64,000 nt of DNA from Deltaproteobacteria bacterium (GTDB taxonomy: Bacteria; Myxococcota; UBA727; VGSZ01): contig JADZDP010000091.1 of assembly GCA_020850995.1 (NCBI GenBank), positions 28,554 to 92,553 on the forward strand. The letters are read 5' to 3'. Under the pieces are notes generated by a model that searched no databases, was not told the origin of the DNA, and saw only the letters and a list, made by a program, of their open reading frames with translations. Positions 8,631-20,122 of the stretch are shown here, piece after piece. The position numbers were made by a program, and so were the translations under genes. Position 1 is the first letter of the stretch; each line of letters begins with the position of its first letter.

Positions 8631-10057
8631 CGAGCCGCGCGCCGCTGATCGTGAGCTACTCGGGCATCCGCGGCATCGTCGGCGACAGCCTGACCGACGA
8701 GGTCACGGCGCGCTACGCACACGCCTTCGGCCGCATGATCGCCGCGCGCCACCATGCGCCCACCATCCTGCTCGGGCGCGACACGCGCGCGTCGGGGCCG
8801 GCCCTGCTCGCCGGTGCCGTGCGCGGCCTCGCGCCGTTCGGCGCGCTCGTCGATCTGGGCGTGGTGGCGACGCCGACGCTGCAGCATGCGCTCGGCGTGT
8901 TCGACGCGCAGGCCGCGCTGTGCATCACCGCGAGCCACAACCCGAGCGAGTGGAACGGCATGAAGCTGTTCCTCGCCCCGGAGCGCGTGGTGCTCGACGG
9001 CGCGCAGGTCCGCGAGCTGCGCGGCCTGGTCGACGAGGATGAGCGGCCGACGGCGAGCACCGCCGGTGCGCCGATCGATCGGCACGACGACGCGGTGCGG
9101 GTGCACGTCGAGCGCGTGTGCGCGCACCTCGACGTCGAGCGCATCCGCGCCGCGCGCTTTCGCGTCGCGTTCGATCCCGGTGGCGGCGCCGGCTTCGAGG
9201 TGACGCGGCGCCTGCTCGACGTGCTCGGCTGCGAGGCCGTGCACGTGGCGTCGACGCGCGAGTCGGAGCCGCTCGCGGAGCACCTCGGCGAGCTGCGACG
9301 CGCCGTGGTGGCGGAGCGCTGTCACCTCGGCGTCGCGCAGGATCTCGACGCCGACCGCCTGGCGCTCGTCGCCGCGGATGGCTCGGCGCCCGGCGAGGAG
9401 CTGACGCTGGTGCTGGCGGTCGACCATCTGCTGGCGCGCGGCGCTGCGCCGGGGACACTCGCAGCGCCTACGGCGGGGCACGGCGGTACCGCCGAGCGCG
9501 TCGTGGTCAAGAACGTCGCGACCACGCGCGCAGTGGACGACATCGCGCGTCAGCATGGCGCGCGACTGGTCGAGACCGCCGTCGGCGAGGTGAACCTGTC
9601 GCGCGCGCTCGCGCAGGAGGTCGCGCTCGGCCACGTCGCGTTCGGCGGCGAAGGGAACGGCGGCGTCATCTTCCCGCCGCTGCACCTCGGCCGCGACAGC
9701 GTCACCGGCATCGGGCTCGTGCTCGAACGGCTCGCCGTCGGCGGCGGCGCGCCGCTGCTCGCGCACCTGACGGCCATGCCGCGCTACGTCGCGCACAAGC
9801 GCAAGGCGGCGCTCGATCCCGCGCGCAGTCGGGACGACGCGGTGGCGGCGCTGCTCATCGCCGTCGAAGCGGAGTTCGCGGGCGCGGCGGACGTCAGCCG
9901 GCTCGACGGGCTGCGGGTGCGGTTCGCCGACGGATCGTGGATCGGCGTGCGCCCGTCGAACACGGAGCCGGTGGTGCGGCTGGTCGCGGAGTCGCCGTCG
10001 GCCGCGTGGGCCGACGACGCGATCGCGCGCCTGGAGCGCATCGCGCGCCCGCGCTGA
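8627..10057 (+). CDS. Phosphoglucosamine/phosphomannomutase (GlmM-type)
   Basis: An alpha-D-phosphohexomutase, which moves phosphate between C6 and C1 of a sugar, most likely glucosamine here. All four signatures are visible: SGIRGIVGD at the N-terminus; TASHNP with the phosphoserine Ser103; the magnesium loop DLDADR at 239-244; the sugar loop GGEGNGG near 345; and the phosphate-binding RPSNTEP near 445. At 476 residues with SGIRG rather than the bacterial FGTDGIRG, it looks like the archaeal/deep-branching GlmM or ManB type. GTG start overlapping the nagB stop. Together with NagB it would place glucosamine-6-P at a branch between glycolysis and glucosamine-1-P for UDP-GlcNAc synthesis. Confidence 0.9.
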   Translation: MTSRAPLIVSYSGIRGIVGDSLTDEVTARYAHAFGRMIAARHHAPTILLGRDTRASGPALLAGAVRGLAPFGALVDLGVVATPTLQHALGVFDAQAALCITASHNPSEWNGMKLFLAPERVVLDGAQVRELRGLVDEDERPTASTAGAPIDRHDDAVRVHVERVCAHLDVERIRAARFRVAFDPGGGAGFEVTRRLLDVLGCEAVHVASTRESEPLAEHLGELRRAVVAERCHLGVAQDLDADRLALVAADGSAPGEELTLVLAVDHLLARGAAPGTLAAPTAGHGGTAERVVVKNVATTRAVDDIARQHGARLVETAVGEVNLSRALAQEVALGHVAFGGEGNGGVIFPPLHLGRDSVTGIGLVLERLAVGGGAPLLAHLTAMPRYVAHKRKAALDPARSRDDAVAALLIAVEAEFAGAADVSRLDGLRVRFADGSWIGVRPSNTEPVVRLVAESPSAAWADDAIARLERIARPR

Positions 10058-10119
10058 CCGCGGTCGTGCGCACGTGGTCGCGGCTGCTGTGTCGGGCGGT
10101 TTCGTGCGAGGGTGCGCGG

Positions 10120-10368
10120 ATGGCCGGCGAAGCTGACAAGGTCCGTGAGCACCTGAACAACAATCGGCTGCAGGACGCCTTGACGCTGGCGCGCCGGCTC
10201 GCCCGCGACGCGCCCGGCGACGCGGCCCTGCGCGCGCTGCTCCTCGAGGTGCTGTTCACCAAGGGCGAGCACGACGCTGTCGACACCGAGCTGTCGGCGC
10301 TGCAGCGGTCGGGCATGGCGCACCAGGAGCTGCAGAAGCTGCGTGCGCGGTTCAAGAAGCGCAGCTGA
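10120..10368 (+). CDS. Small TPR-like protein (82 aa)
   Basis: An 82-residue, all-helical protein with two TPR-like helix pairs: residues 10-35 (NNRLQDALTLARRLARDAPGD) and 36-65 (ALRALLLEVLFTKGEHDAVDTEL). The pattern resembles the N-terminal repeat of ImpE/TagJ-type proteins, but nothing else from a type VI system is nearby. It lies 62 bp after the mutase gene on the same strand and may be cotranscribed. The start is the only in-frame ATG before the repeat. No strong ribosome site. Confidence 0.65.
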   Translation: MAGEADKVREHLNNNRLQDALTLARRLARDAPGDAALRALLLEVLFTKGEHDAVDTELSALQRSGMAHQELQKLRARFKKRS

Positions 10369-10980
10369 GCGGCGCGCTCGTCGCGCTCCGCCTCGGCGCG
10401 CCAACGGGATCGATCGCACCGCACGGCAGCGCGGCGAAAGGGTGGGTGCTCGATCGTATGCTGCAGATCCTCGATGTGGTGATCGAGGATGAAGATGGCG
10501 GGGCACGCGTCACGGGCGGCGGCGAGCCAGAACAGCGGCACGGGCAGCTGCTCGACGCCGCCGCCCATCGTGCCGCAGCTCGCGCCGGCGGCGTTCGACG
10601 AGCGTCGCCGGCGGGCCGAAGCCGCGGCAGGTCCAACACGGTCCGCCCGAACTCGCGCCTCGGCGACCGCACCCCAGAGGAGCTCAAGAAGCTGATCAGG
10701 AGCTGGTCACTTCACCGCGCCGTAGCGCGGAAGCAGCCGCGGCTGCACGTGCCCGCACCGGCCCATCTCCTCCACGGTCGCGGTGTCGCGTCTTGCAGGT
10801 GTACGCTCAGGTCGCGTTGGGCGGGATGCAGGAAGCTGCCGAGGCAAGCGTGATCGCGTGTATCCGTAGGCGGTGTGCAAAGGACCCGGCGGCTCGGCGG
10901 CGCGGTGGCGAGGTTCGCCCGCATGCGCACGAGAGAGAGGGCAGGCTGGCTCGCGGAGACGTCGACGTGAGGCGCGCGCG
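10369..10980. other. 612-bp gap without a convincing gene
   Basis: Several short open frames occur on both strands, but none has a recognisable domain, a clean ribosome site or myxobacterial-looking amino-acid composition. One plus-strand stretch near 10640-10710 reads as a short charged segment (GDRTPEELKKLIRSW) without an intact reading frame around it. It could be a decayed gene or untranslated DNA. I see no terminator or strong promoter. Confidence 0.4.
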
Positions 10981-12849
10981 GTGCCGTTGACCGGTGTGCT
11001 CGGCGCGCTGTGCCTCGCGCTCATCGTCGCTGCCTGCACGCTCGCGTCACGGCTGGTGCTGGCAAGGTGCGGCGAGGCGCGCCTGTCGGTCGCAGCGGCG
11101 TTGACGCTCGGCGTGCTGCAGCTGCTTCCCGAACGCATCGGTTGGTTCAGCGGCGGCATGCGTGGCGGTGCGCTGGTCTGCGGCGCGCTCGCTGTTGGCG
11201 TGGTGCTCGTCGAGCGAGCGCGGCGCCGGCGTGCGGCGACCACCGGCGCCATGGAGCCGCCACTGCCGCCCTACACTCGTGCAGACGCCGTCGTCGCCGC
11301 GGCGCTCGTCCTCGCCTTCGCCTCTGTCACCCTGACGACCTGGCTCTGGGACGAAACGTCGGTGCACCTGCCCCTTGCGGCGGCCCTCTCGCGCGGCGTG
11401 GTCCCTGCCGAGTTGCCGGTCTTTCCCGGCCAACCCTTACGCTACCACGCTGGCTACGCGTGCCTCAGCGCCATCGTGCGTGCGTTCACGGGGCTGGCGA
11501 CGCCCGCCGCGCTCGACGTCGCCACCCTCGCCTCGCTCGCGGTGACCGTGTGGCTCTCGACCGACCTCGGCAAGCAGCTCGGCGGCCCGTCGGCGCTCGC
11601 ACCCTTGCTCCTGCTGGCCTGCTTTGGGCCGCTCGGCGCGTTCTTCGCTGACGGCTACGGCGTCTCGCTGCCCCTGCACCCGCTGCCCTCCGAGTGGATC
11701 GACCCGGTGACCTTGCCGCCGCCGCCCGTGTCCAACTTCCTCCAGCACCCACAAGGCATCGGCCTGCCCCTGGTCCTTGCCGCCGTGCTCGTCGTCGACG
11801 GTGCGCGCACCCACGCGCGCTTCGCGCTTGCATGCGTGTTCGCGGTCCTGTGTGGCCACGCGCAGACGGTGTTCGCGCTGGTGCTGCTTACCGGCCTCGC
11901 CCTGGTGGCGGTGGCGCGCGCGCGCGAGCTGCGCAGCGTGCGCGTGCTCGCGGAGCTCAGTGGGATCTTGCTGGTCGCTGGTGCGGCGCTACCGCTGACC
12001 GCCACCTTGCTGTGGCCGGGAAGCTCGGTGGCGTCGTCCCTGAGCTTCGGCGCGCAGGCGTCGTGGGCGGGCCCCTTGCTCGCGCGCACCGCCAAGCACG
12101 TGCTCCTCCTTGGCCCAGCCGCCGTCGCCGTGGTGGCGTGGCCGGTGCTCGTGCTCGCGCGCCGCGCGCCGCCGCGGCCGATGGCGCTGCTCCTCGTGTG
12201 GGGGTGCGCCGGTGTCGCGCTCATGGTGCCCAACGTCGTTCGCTACGACAACAGCTACGACATCGTGAAGTTTACCGCGCTCGGCGTGTTCCTCGGCAAC
12301 GTCGTGGCCTTCGCGCTGCCGAGCGCGCTTCCGCGGGTCGTCGGGCGCGCCTGGCTGGCGGTCTGCCTCGCCTGCACGGCGTCGAGTGGGTTGTGGCTGC
12401 TGCGCTACGGACCGCTCAACGGCGTGATCGCCGCGCACGTGGATGACGCCCACGACCTCGCCGACGCCACGCGCTTCGACGCGTGCTACGGCGACGCGCT
12501 CCCGCCGCGCGCCGTCATCGTCGCGCCCGACGTGGGCCTGGCGTGGGCCGGCTTCCTCGTCCCGGGTATCGACTGGCGAGCGGGCAACGTCTATCGCACG
12601 CACCGCTTCGATCGGCACAAGGCGGACGCGACGCGCGGCGCAGTCGTCGCGGCGCTGACCACGATGTCGCCCGCGTCGCTCACCTTTCTCAACGCGTCGT
12701 ATGTTGCGGTGGGGCCCGACGACGACGACGCGCTCAGCGAAGAGGCGAAGCGTGCGCTCACCGACCAAACACGCTTCAGGCTCGTGGCGCCGTCGGCCGG
12801 CTGTGCGCAGGATCCCAAGCGCTACACCGTGTACGCAATCGTGCCGTGA
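10981..12849 (+). CDS. Polytopic membrane protein, GT-C glycosyltransferase-like
   Basis: A 622-residue integral membrane protein with about a dozen hydrophobic segments and a soluble C-terminal region (from about residue 490). The first long extracytoplasmic loop holds TTWLWDETSVHLPLAAALSRG, an acidic WDE pair placed like the catalytic acids of GT-C polyprenyl-phosphate-dependent glycosyltransferases. It is followed by LPLRYHAGY and a PHPLPSEWIDPVTLPPPPVSNFLQHPQG loop. This architecture suggests lipid-linked sugar transfer at the outer face of the inner membrane, but I cannot name a family. The GTG at 10981 is chosen because hydrophobic sequence begins there; upstream codons in the same frame are Arg-rich and non-coding in character. 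Confidence 0.7.
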   Translation: MPLTGVLGALCLALIVAACTLASRLVLARCGEARLSVAAALTLGVLQLLPERIGWFSGGMRGGALVCGALAVGVVLVERARRRRAATTGAMEPPLPPYTRADAVVAAALVLAFASVTLTTWLWDETSVHLPLAAALSRGVVPAELPVFPGQPLRYHAGYACLSAIVRAFTGLATPAALDVATLASLAVTVWLSTDLGKQLGGPSALAPLLLLACFGPLGAFFADGYGVSLPLHPLPSEWIDPVTLPPPPVSNFLQHPQGIGLPLVLAAVLVVDGARTHARFALACVFAVLCGHAQTVFALVLLTGLALVAVARARELRSVRVLAELSGILLVAGAALPLTATLLWPGSSVASSLSFGAQASWAGPLLARTAKHVLLLGPAAVAVVAWPVLVLARRAPPRPMALLLVWGCAGVALMVPNVVRYDNSYDIVKFTALGVFLGNVVAFALPSALPRVVGRAWLAVCLACTASSGLWLLRYGPLNGVIAAHVDDAHDLADATRFDACYGDALPPRAVIVAPDVGLAWAGFLVPGIDWRAGNVYRTHRFDRHKADATRGAVVAALTTMSPASLTFLNASYVAVGPDDDDALSEEAKRALTDQTRFRLVAPSAGCAQDPKRYTVYAIVP

Positions 12850-12912
12850 GCGATTGGCCATCCGAGGCGCTCGGCACCGAGCATGAACGGCGCGCACTCC
12901 AGCGCAGCATGA

Positions 12913-13287
12913 TCAGGCACCGAACGGCGGACGGCCCACGCTCACCGGCCAAAAGCCCAGCCCCTGGAGCCCCGCTGACCAACGGGCCTTGCCGGTGACG
13001 AGGTCAAAGGCGCGGACCTCGCCGCGACTGCCGACGACAACGAGCTCTCCGACAACCGTGACGTCGCGATCATCATCGCGCGTCAGCTCGAGCCGCCAAC
13101 GGACCAGCCCGGTGATCCGCTCGAAGACGGTCACGCCGAGCAGCGCCTCGACGACGACCACGTCATCCACGACGATGGGCCGCCGTGGCTCGAGCACGGC
13201 ACCGACCTCCTGGCGCCACCGCTCGGCGCCGGTGGTGGCGTCGAGACAGACCACGGTGCCGCTGGTGAGGACGACGACGTCGTTCAT
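12913..13287 (-). CDS. Short PQQ-like beta-propeller protein
   Basis: A 124-residue protein made of about three PQQ/Trp-docking beta-propeller blades: GTVVCLDATTGAERW (residues 9-23), GVTVFERITGLVRW (about 49-62) and GEVRAFDLVTGKARW (about 90-104). A full propeller needs six to eight blades, so this is a fragment, a truncated paralogue or a domain that oligomerises. The start at 13287 is fixed by AGGAG with 5-nt spacing; an upstream in-frame ATG (13308) has none. No signal peptide, so it is not exported like most PQQ-propeller proteins. It is the last gene of a minus-strand unit behind the PilZ/helical protein, 61 bp away. Confidence 0.75.
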   Translation of the reverse strand: MNDVVVLTSGTVVCLDATTGAERWRQEVGAVLEPRRPIVVDDVVVVEALLGVTVFERITGLVRWRLELTRDDDRDVTVVGELVVVGSRGEVRAFDLVTGKARWSAGLQGLGFWPVSVGRPPFGA

Positions 13288-13348
13288 CTTGGCTCCTGGT
13301 ACGAACATGCGCCGGGCTCGAGCAACGCACCTGAGGTTCGCTGCCGTA

Positions 13349-14095
13349 CTATCGCGTGACGCGTCGCTTGGCCGCATGCACGACCTGCCCCCGGGCCTTA
13401 CCGCCCTTGGCGATGCGCCGCGCGAGCTCGATCGAGACACGGTCCACCATGCGTATCGCATCGTGTAGCGGGGTATGCGGCGACAGCACCATCGCCTCCA
13501 TGACCGCGAGGTTGCCCGCGAGCTCGGGGCGCGCGAGCACGCCCTTGATGAAGGAAGGGCTCGCCGCGCCGCCACCGATGAGCGCTGCCACCTCGTTCGC
13601 TGTGAGGCCAGGGTTGGTGAGCACTTGCAGGTGCAGCATGGGGTCGGGCAGCTTCAAGATGAGCCGCCGGGCGTCGGCGTTTCCGTGCTTGGCGAGCTTG
13701 AGCTTCTCGACCTTGCTCATGTCCGCGAGGCGCGCCCACAGCGGCTCCGATGAAGAGTCACCCAGGGCGGCCGGCGCAGGGGCTCTTGCCGCCGCCGCAT
13801 CGGCGTCTATGAGGTGAGCGCGCGCGGCCTCGTCGACGAGCACCGCGACGAGCCCGCCCGGCAACAGCTGCACGACTTGCCCGGCCACCTCCGCGAGCAC
13901 GTTGCCCTGCAGGCAGATCGTGACCGCGACGCGCGCGAACAGCGTCGGCGGAGCAACGTCGCCGAGCGGCAGCGACAGCGCGCCGTGCGTCGCCACGTCG
14001 GCTTTGAGCGCGGCGAGCGCGGCGTCGTCCTGCAAGTCGAGCATCAGGTCCATGGCGTCGACGCAACTCTCTCTGCCCGCGGCGGCGGACGTCAT
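13349..14095 (-). CDS. PilZ-like N-terminus plus helical-repeat protein
   Basis: A 248-residue cytoplasmic protein in two parts. Residues about 15-90 are beta-rich (LSLPLGDV, FARVAVTICL, GQVVQLLPGGLVAVLVD), in the style of the PilZ-like N-terminal domains common in myxobacteria, but the c-di-GMP-binding RxxxR motif is not evident. Residues about 120-235 are short helical repeats (KLAKHGNADARRLILKLPDPMLHLQVLTNPGLTANEVAALI, HEAT/ARM-like), also typical of myxobacterial gliding and signalling accessory proteins. The 14095 start has GAGG 9 nt upstream; an ATG two codons earlier (14101) is possible. It lies 72 bp behind the hybrid kinase, so a role in the same pathway is inferred. Confidence 0.7.
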   Translation of the reverse strand: MTSAAAGRESCVDAMDLMLDLQDDAALAALKADVATHGALSLPLGDVAPPTLFARVAVTICLQGNVLAEVAGQVVQLLPGGLVAVLVDEAARAHLIDADAAAARAPAPAALGDSSSEPLWARLADMSKVEKLKLAKHGNADARRLILKLPDPMLHLQVLTNPGLTANEVAALIGGGAASPSFIKGVLARPELAGNLAVMEAMVLSPHTPLHDAIRMVDRVSIELARRIAKGGKARGQVVHAAKRRVTR

Positions 14096-14167
14096 GACCA
14101 TACACCTCGGCAGAAGGTCAGGCGATCACCTCTGCAACCGGTCGTCACCCCGTCGCTGCGTGCTCCT

Positions 14168-17059
<2,892 letters not shown>

Positions 17060-17409
17060 GAGCTGATCGTGCCAGACGCCGCCGGCCAGGCGCGAATTGA
17101 CGGCGACACCGTCCAGACGACAGCGCCGCCGGTTCACCCACAGGCATCGGCGGCGCTGGCGCCAACCCGCGGCGTCGGCCCCGGCCAACCACCGCCGAAC
17201 GGCGTTCGATCGCGGCGAGCGCACCTCGATGGTGAGCGTGTGCTGCGCCCGCCCACGAGGCTGCCGCAGGAGCTCAGCGCCACAGGGGGCGCTCAGCTCC
17301 GCAGCGCGTCAAATGACGCGAGTCGTCACGTGATCTACGGCGTTTGGTCGAGGCCACGCACCAATTGGAGGCTATGTGCGATAACCATGCCCACACGGAG
17401 GAAGTCTTC
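17060..17409. other. 350-bp divergent intergenic region
   Basis: It separates the hybrid kinase start (17059, minus) from a small gene (17410, plus), so it must carry promoters in both directions. Apart from the 13-bp inverted repeat at 17269-17300 I see no clear -35/-10 pair. The long open frames crossing it are Arg-rich continuations without coding character. Confidence 0.4.
17269..17300. repeat. Inverted repeat, 13-nt arms with one mismatch
   Basis: Arms 17269-17281 and 17288-17300 are complementary except for one C-C position, with a 6-nt loop. There is no T-run after it, so it is not a canonical terminator. Its place 110 bp upstream of the 17410 gene suggests an operator or an RNA hairpin. 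Confidence 0.5.
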
Positions 17410-17709
17410 ATGAGCTTCATCAGCCGCGTCTTCAACGGTGCCGTTCGCGCCATCTCAGCCCCTTTCAACGTCCTAAAGACCGGCTTCAACGCGCTCCTCG
17501 CCGAAGGCAAGACCATCCTTCAAGCCGGCAGCGAGCTGCTCAAGGGCAACTTCCTCAGCGCGGCCGGCACGCTCATCGGCGGCACCGTGAAGAACGCCGT
17601 CAACGCGGGCGTCTCGCTTGCCGTCGACGGTAACCCGGTCACCGCGTTCGCCCACGGCGCGCTGACCGACTCGAACGGCTGGACCGGCAAGCAGGGCTGG
17701 CTCCAGTAG
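17410..17709 (+). CDS. Small amphipathic hypothetical protein (99 aa)
   Basis: A 99-residue protein with no recognised family. The N-terminal 40 residues form an amphipathic helix (MSFISRVFNGAVRAISAPFNVLKTGFNALL). Residues 52-75 are Gly/Ala-rich (FLSAAGTLIGGTVKNAVNAGVSLAV), like small membrane-active or self-assembling proteins. The tail is Gly/Trp/Gln-rich. The start has GGAGG 8 nt upstream; an earlier in-frame start at 17344 has no such site. The next gene follows after 59 bp in the same direction with an even stronger ribosome site, so the two are likely cotranscribed. A secreted or pore-forming role is possible but unproven. Confidence 0.7.
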   Translation: MSFISRVFNGAVRAISAPFNVLKTGFNALLAEGKTILQAGSELLKGNFLSAAGTLIGGTVKNAVNAGVSLAVDGNPVTAFAHGALTDSNGWTGKQGWLQ

Positions 17710-17768
17710 TTCAGCGAAGGCCGGCACCGTGCTAACCGGGTCTCCTGCATTTGCAGCAGGAGGCCCGA

Positions 17769-18281
17769 GTGACGGAAAAATTCACGCCCGAGCAGCAAAA
17801 GCAGCTCGACGAGCTCAGCGAGCAGTTCGACCAGCTCCTCGAGAAGCACCAGGGCCACCCCATCATCAAGGCGGCCCTCGCGGTGTGCACCACCGAAGAA
17901 GGCCTGCCCTGGCGCCCGAAGCTGCAGCCCGAGGCCATCAAATACCTCGAAGACATCCTGGTCGAATGCGACAAGGACGGCACCATTGGCTGGGCCACGC
18001 ACGGCCTCATTGCTGTCGCCAACTACCTCGACAGCAAGAAGGCCGGCATGGTCGCGTACGAGATCCTCAACCTCGCCAACAACACCGTCATCAAGTACGA
18101 CCTCGTGGAGCGCCAGGAGAAGGCCAAGAGAGATTGGGCCAAGCGCCAAGACAAGGGCCAGAAGGAGGCGATCGCCGCCACCGGGGGCGAGTCGAAGGTG
18201 GCGAACGCCCCGAAGCTCGGCGAGAAGCCACCGCCCGGCACCGTCAAGGGCGGTGCGCTCGGGCCGAAGCGCCGAATCTGA
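17769..18281 (+). CDS. Hypothetical charged cytoplasmic protein (170 aa)
   Basis: A 170-residue, highly charged protein: coiled-coil-like N-terminus (FTPEQQKQLDELSEQFDQLLEKHQ), a helical core (residues 55-110) and a Lys/Gly/Pro-rich tail ending in KRR. No family recognised, no signal peptide. The GTG start has AGGAGG 5 nt upstream, which is decisive against the TTG six codons earlier. It sits 59 bp behind the small amphipathic protein. If that protein acts on membranes, this one could be its partner or immunity protein, which is speculation. Confidence 0.7.
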   Translation: MTEKFTPEQQKQLDELSEQFDQLLEKHQGHPIIKAALAVCTTEEGLPWRPKLQPEAIKYLEDILVECDKDGTIGWATHGLIAVANYLDSKKAGMVAYEILNLANNTVIKYDLVERQEKAKRDWAKRQDKGQKEAIAATGGESKVANAPKLGEKPPPGTVKGGALGPKRRI

Positions 18282-18433
18282 TCTCTACCCCCCGACGCCA
18301 ACGGTTGCTTGGCGCGTGAGGCGGCTGGCTACCAGGTGCTCGCGGGTGGCGCGCTGCTCAACGCGGCTGCACCACCCGCAGCCGACGGCGCACGGGCCGT
18401 TGACCGAGGGCGCCCACACCGCGAGCGCACCGT

Positions 18434-20122
18434 TCACAGCAGACCGTGGCGCAGATCGTCGACGAGCTCGGCGGCGGCGGCGACGCCCGAGCGGCACGCG
18501 CCCTCCATGAAACCTTGCCACTCATAGAACGAATCCGTGTGCTCGCCGGCGAACTTCAACGGTCCCACCGAGGGCCCCTCGAGCCCAGCGACGGTCGTGA
18601 ACTGCCCCGGCAGGTACGCGGTGTACGATCCGCGCGAGTAGCGCTGCACCTGCCAGTGCCCGCGCGCTACCAGGTAGTGGCCGTCGACGCGCGTGGCGCG
18701 CGCCTTGGCCCCCGGGTAGATGCGGTCGAGATCCGTGAGGAAGGCGTCGACCTGGTCGTCGAGCACGTAGGGCTGGATGTCCATGAAGCCGCCCGGGCCG
18801 CTGTGGCAGTTGAGGCAGCTGCTAGTGGTGCCGAGCGGTGGCGGCGGCGCCTGAAGCGCACGGCCACGCGCGCCACCGGAGTAATCCGTCAGCACCGACG
18901 TGGCGCCCGCGTTCGAATAGTTGGTCTCCCAGGTGGTCTGCAGGTTCTGCAGGTCGGCATAGACGAGCCCCGAGCCGCCCTGCTCGGCCCACGGGCGCCC
19001 CTGGAACCCGATCATGGTCTTGGCGTTGGCGCCGTAACCGAGGGTCTGGATGGCGAACAGCTTCTCCGGCGAGAGGCCGAGGCTGGCGTCGAGCGTGACG
19101 CGGCGAAGCGTCGAGAACGGCAGCGTCAACACGACGGCGTCGGCTAGCTCGGGGAGCGCGGCGCCGCGGAAGTAGAGGCGGAACACGCCGCTCGTGTCTC
19201 TGCTCAGCGCCACCAGCTCTGCGCCGGTGTGCACGGGGCCCGGCAGGCGCGCGCGGATGCCGTCGGTGAGGGCGTCGTTGCCGCCCACCAGGTGATAGCG
19301 CTCGTCGCTGAACACGCCGTACTCACGGAACTTCGACGAGTTGTCGGCATGCAGGAAGAGGAGCATGTTGAGACAGCTCATCTCCGCCGGCTCGAGGCCG
19401 TACTCGGCGATGTATGCCTGGGCGAGCACGCCGCGAATCAGCGGCAGGTCCGCGGCCCGCGTCTGCAACCAGGTCTGGAGGTCGAGGTTGTCGAGCGCCA
19501 CGTCGGCCGCGCTATGGGAAAGGGCCGTGGGCGCACCGGAGCTGCTGTGCACGTCGGCGCGAATGCGCGGCGCGAGCTGGCGGTACTCCTCCACCACATC
19601 TGCTTCCGTGTAACGCTGGCCGCCGAAGGAGAAGTGCTTCTCGCCGGGCGCCTTGCCGAGGTCCTCCTTCGCCAGGTTCAGCTCGTTGGCGTAGGCGAGC
19701 ACGGTCTTGTGCAGATTGTCGATGAGCTCGCCGCCGAGCTCGGCGGTCTGACCGGGGAAGGTGCGCGAGGTGTGTACGCGGCCACCGATGCGCGAGTTCG
19801 CTTCGTAGATGGTGGCGACGACGCCCTGGGCCGCGAGCTGGTCGGCGCACACCAGGCCCGCGAGGCCACCGCCGACGATGGCGATGCGCGCATCGGTCTG
19901 GAGTTGGCGCGCGCGCGCGCGTCGGCTCAGCAAGCCGGTCGCCGCCACGGCAGCGCCGCCGGCGGCCCGCAAAAAGCCGCGACGGCTGAGCGCCAGCGCA
20001 CGGCGCTCGCGCAGCTCTGTGAGGAGCGCGCTGCCGTCCTTCGACGGGAGCCCGTGCCGATCGCACATGCCGGAAAGAGCTGCCACACGACGCAGGGAGT
20101 CGAAGAGCGGCGAACGGGCCAT
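18434..20122 (-). CDS. Tat-exported flavin amine oxidase with an internal CxxCH motif
   Basis: A 562-residue FAD-dependent amine oxidase. Residues about 45-72 are a twin-arginine signal (SRRGFLRAAGGAAVAATGLLSRRARA) preceded by a 45-residue extension. The FAD-binding Rossmann motif follows: IAIVGGGLAGLVCADQL with the downstream Glu of YEANSRIGGR. The C-terminus has the usual flavin-contacting GEHTDSFYEWQGFMEGACRSG. Unusually, residues 436-440 read CLNCH inside a loop (SSCLNCHSGPGGF), a c-type haem attachment motif not normal for this family. The start at 20122 has AAGGAAGG 5 nt upstream. Expected in the periplasm, oxidising an amine or a related substrate; the physiological substrate is unknown. 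Confidence 0.88.
   Translation of the reverse strand: MARSPLFDSLRRVAALSGMCDRHGLPSKDGSALLTELRERRALALSRRGFLRAAGGAAVAATGLLSRRARARQLQTDARIAIVGGGLAGLVCADQLAAQGVVATIYEANSRIGGRVHTSRTFPGQTAELGGELIDNLHKTVLAYANELNLAKEDLGKAPGEKHFSFGGQRYTEADVVEEYRQLAPRIRADVHSSSGAPTALSHSAADVALDNLDLQTWLQTRAADLPLIRGVLAQAYIAEYGLEPAEMSCLNMLLFLHADNSSKFREYGVFSDERYHLVGGNDALTDGIRARLPGPVHTGAELVALSRDTSGVFRLYFRGAALPELADAVVLTLPFSTLRRVTLDASLGLSPEKLFAIQTLGYGANAKTMIGFQGRPWAEQGGSGLVYADLQNLQTTWETNYSNAGATSVLTDYSGGARGRALQAPPPPLGTTSSCLNCHSGPGGFMDIQPYVLDDQVDAFLTDLDRIYPGAKARATRVDGHYLVARGHWQVQRYSRGSYTAYLPGQFTTVAGLEGPSVGPLKFAGEHTDSFYEWQGFMEGACRSGVAAAAELVDDLRHGLL

Noticed and set aside
9118..10368. 416-codon plus frame over the end of the mutase gene
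   Set aside because: Only the last 82 codons (from 10120) look coding. The first part is a shifted frame of the mutase gene.
10446..10853. 135-codon plus frame in the 10369-10980 gap
   Set aside because: No ribosome site, Arg/Pro/Ser-rich without hydrophobic core and no recognisable domain.
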